6,715 nucleotides of DNA from Paracoccaceae bacterium. GTDB lineage: Bacteria > Pseudomonadota > Alphaproteobacteria > Rhodobacterales > Rhodobacteraceae. Both the position numbers and the translations under genes were made by a program. Below the pieces are notes generated by a model. It ran no database searches and was not told the DNA's origin. It saw nothing but the letters and a program-made list of their open reading frames with translations. Below, piece by piece: positions 5,227-6,715 of the stretch (the first letter of the stretch is position 1; every line of letters starts with the position of its first letter). The stretch covers positions 1 through 6,715 of the forward strand of contig JAAUPC010000198.1 in NCBI GenBank assembly GCA_012036325.1, read 5' to 3'.

Positions 5227-5247
5227 CGATTTTTCGCAGAAAAATCG
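5227..5247. terminator. Hairpin terminator between convergent genes
   Basis: CGATTTTT (5227-5234) and AAAAATCG (5240-5247) form a perfect 8-bp stem around a five-base loop CGCAG. The hairpin lies six bases after the lactate dehydrogenase stop and eight bases after the end of the opposing amidohydrolase gene. Because the stem carries its own T-run on one arm and A-run on the other, it presents T's in both directions and could stop both converging transcripts. Similar hairpins are common after genes in Rhodobacterales. No extra T tract follows the stem. Confidence 0.75.
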
Positions 5248-5254
5248 TGCCCGC

Positions 5255-6100
5255 TCAGACCCCGTAAACCCGCTTTGCCGTCCCATGCGCAATCGCTGCC
5301 CGCTCATCGGCGGGAAGCCCCGCCAGCAACTCCGTCGTCATGCGGGTCCAGCCGGGCAACCCAACCCCAAGGTTCACCACCGGCCAATCGCTGCCCCACA
5401 GCATCCGCCCTGGCCCGAAAGCCTGCAGCAGATGGTCGACATAAGGCCGCAGCAACGCCACCGTCGCTGTCCCCGGTGCGCAATAGGCCGTGATGCCGGA
5501 CAGTTTGACGACCACGTTCGGGAAAGCTGCCACCGCATCGATCCCGGTCTTCCACACCTCCCAATCGCCCGCCGCCACATCCGGCACGCCGCAATGGTCA
5601 AGGACAAAGCTTTGGTCCGGACAAGCGCGCAAAAGGGGGACGCCGACCGGGATCAGCTGCCGCGACAGGAAGTTGAGGTCAAACGGCAGCCCCGCCCGCC
5701 CGATCTTGCGCAGCTTGGCGCGGAAGGTCTCCGCCTCTGACACCCCATCCGGCACCACATGCAGGATGCGGCGAAAGCCCACGACGCCCAAGCCCTGCGC
5801 CTCCTCAAGCCAGGCGTCGAACCCTGAGTCATCCTCAGGACGGATGCTGGCGATCTGGCCCAGCATCTTTACCCCCCCGACGGATGTTCCGATCATCCCT
5901 GCCACCAGCCGCGCCTCGCTCTGGTAGTCGGCGTCATCGACGCCGGTTTCCATGAAAATCGACGCTGTCACCGCGCCCGCCACCAGCCCGGCATAATCGG
6001 CCCGGGTGAAATCCCCGGCCAGGGCGGGCATCCCTTCGGTCCAGGCATAGCCGATCCGGTCGCGCAGGATCAGGTGCTGGTGCGTGTCGATCAGGTCCAT
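5255..6100 (-). CDS. Amidohydrolase-family (COG3618, Amidohydro_2) TIM-barrel hydrolase, possible sugar lactonase
   Basis: The 281-residue protein matches the L-fuconolactonase/2-pyrone-4,6-dicarboxylate hydrolase group, which opens lactones on a TIM barrel, often in sugar or aromatic catabolism. Visible landmarks are DTHQH (His7 and His9, metal/active-site HxH), VKMLGQ (77-82), GFRRIL (108-113), LDHCG (167-171), VVKLSG (197-202) and GSDWPV (236-241) with the conserved Asp238. I chose ATG 6100 because GGGGGA lies five bases upstream and the protein then begins MDLIDTHQH as in the family; ATG 6118 would overlap the upstream kinase and lacks a ribosome site. The gap to the kinase stop is ten bases, so the two are likely one operon. 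No signal peptide is present. The exact substrate cannot be told; L-fucono-, L-rhamnono- or galactono-lactone are plausible. Confidence 0.85.
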   Translation of the reverse strand: MDLIDTHQHLILRDRIGYAWTEGMPALAGDFTRADYAGLVAGAVTASIFMETGVDDADYQSEARLVAGMIGTSVGGVKMLGQIASIRPEDDSGFDAWLEEAQGLGVVGFRRILHVVPDGVSEAETFRAKLRKIGRAGLPFDLNFLSRQLIPVGVPLLRACPDQSFVLDHCGVPDVAAGDWEVWKTGIDAVAAFPNVVVKLSGITAYCAPGTATVALLRPYVDHLLQAFGPGRMLWGSDWPVVNLGVGLPGWTRMTTELLAGLPADERAAIAHGTAKRVYGV

Positions 6101-6110
6101 CACCGTCCCC

Positions 6111-6713
6111 CTACCCATTCGCCAGATGGTAGTCCGGCGTGACCGAGCCGTCCCGCACCAGCCGCCCGTTCGGCAGGTCGTTATCTTCCAATTTGGCGAT
6201 GATCTCAGCCTCGGTCAGGCCAAACCCGACCCAGCGGGACCGCAGCCGGTCGCGCAAAGTCGGTTCGGGCACATCGACCATCACCGTCAGGTCGAACATC
6301 GGGCGCAGCCGGTCCCAGGGTTGCTGGTTCAACAAAAGCCAATTCCCCTCGACCACGATCACTGGGATATCGGCGGGGATCAGCCGGGCCCCGGCGCGGG
6401 CGATCTCGATCTTGCGGTCAAAGACCGGGACGGCCACCTCCGCCTCATCCCGTGCCCTCAGGCGCTTCAGCGTGTGGAAAAGCCCGCCAACGTCAAAGGT
6501 CTGCGGCGCGCCCTTCCGGGGGCGCAGGCCCGCAGGGACAAGGTGAAGGTCGTCATAGTGATAGCCGTCCATCGGCAAGACCATGGCCATCGCCGGGGTG
6601 CCCGCGTTCAGCCGGTCAACAAGACTTTCTGCAAGGGTCGACTTCCCCGACCCCGGCGCGCCCGCGATGGCGACGATCAGCCGCCCGGCCCCGGCCCTTG
6701 CCTGAACCGCCGC
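6111..6713 (-). CDS. P-loop nucleoside/sugar kinase-like protein (uridine kinase/YggC-like), start beyond the window
   Basis: The visible 200 residues run from the window edge to TAG 6113-6111. They contain the Walker A motif GAPGSGKST (about 18-26), the PMDGYHYDD segment (47-55), RKGAPQTFDV (66-75), the strand VIVVEGNWLLL (118-128) and a lid-like RDRLRSRW (154-161). This arrangement is that of the phosphoribulokinase/uridine kinase superfamily, and especially the E. coli YggC/FrcK-like group, whose members have PMDGFH and KGAPETFD. Full members are about 205-215 residues, so only a few N-terminal residues are lost. An internal ATG at 6590 is not the start, since it would remove Walker A. The downstream amidohydrolase follows ten bases on, which suggests phosphorylation of a sugar or nucleoside in the same catabolic unit. 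The substrate is unknown. Confidence 0.85.
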   Translation of the reverse strand, partial: AAVQARAGAGRLIVAIAGAPGSGKSTLAESLVDRLNAGTPAMAMVLPMDGYHYDDLHLVPAGLRPRKGAPQTFDVGGLFHTLKRLRARDEAEVAVPVFDRKIEIARAGARLIPADIPVIVVEGNWLLLNQQPWDRLRPMFDLTVMVDVPEPTLRDRLRSRWVGFGLTEAEIIAKLEDNDLPNGRLVRDGSVTPDYHLANG

Positions 6714-6715
6714 CA

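Noticed and set aside
6101..6118. Amidohydrolase start at ATG 6118
   Set aside because: It overlaps the kinase end, lacks a ribosome site, and puts six non-family residues before MDLIDTHQH.
1..6715. CRISPR arrays, tRNA or rRNA genes, prophage or defence genes
   Set aside because: No regularly spaced direct repeats, cloverleaf-like segments or rRNA-like sequence were seen, and no protein of such systems was recognised.

Overview
The window is GC-rich and looks like an alphaproteobacterium, most likely a member of the Rhodobacterales (Paracoccaceae). The basis is the style of the FtsW, L-lactate dehydrogenase and amidohydrolase proteins, the TGATG/ATGA overlaps between genes, and a short CGATTTTT/AAAAATCG hairpin terminator. 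No species can be named from the sequence alone.

Layout. (1) Bases 1-590 are a patchwork of short pieces of unrelated genes: an internal piece of cytochrome bd oxidase subunit I (+), a piece of a probable FAD-linked oxidase C-terminal domain (-), the first 20 codons of an IS481-type transposase (-), an unidentified stretch, and a FlgF-like C-terminus (-). They appear to be joined at short shared sequences, several in frame. This may be a contig-end or chimera artefact rather than a real locus. (2) Bases 579-1819 (-) carry a complete ftsW followed, with a TGATG overlap, by the first ~26 codons of murG, which then runs into the patchwork. (3) Bases 1820-2056 are a divergent intergenic region with a good sigma70-type promoter facing right. 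(4) Bases 2057-4201 (+) form a tight four-gene operon: a SnoaL/NTF2-like protein (no normal start codon at the expected place), an ArsR-family regulator without cysteines, a single-domain SRPBCC/AHSA1 protein, and a second SRPBCC protein with two AHSA1 domains in tandem. (5) Bases 4289-5221 (+) are an L-lactate dehydrogenase gene with all catalytic motifs but two opposite one-base frameshifts. (6) A hairpin terminator at 5227-5247 sits between the converging units. (7) Bases 5255-6713 (-) carry a COG3618-type amidohydrolase preceded by a uridine-kinase-like P-loop kinase cut by the window edge.

How the genes fit together. FtsW and MurG act in septal peptidoglycan synthesis and normally sit together in the dcw cluster. 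The ArsR-SRPBCC operon is a common bacterial pairing of a one-domain repressor with ligand-binding START-like proteins; its ligand is unknown, and the presence of three AHSA1 modules plus a SnoaL-like fold is the most system-like feature here. The kinase and amidohydrolase are probably co-transcribed and suggest catabolism of a sugar or sugar lactone, with the substrate unresolved. I see no CRISPR array, RNA gene, complete insertion sequence, prophage or defence system. The oddest region, the left 590 bases, needs read-level support before it is treated as biology.
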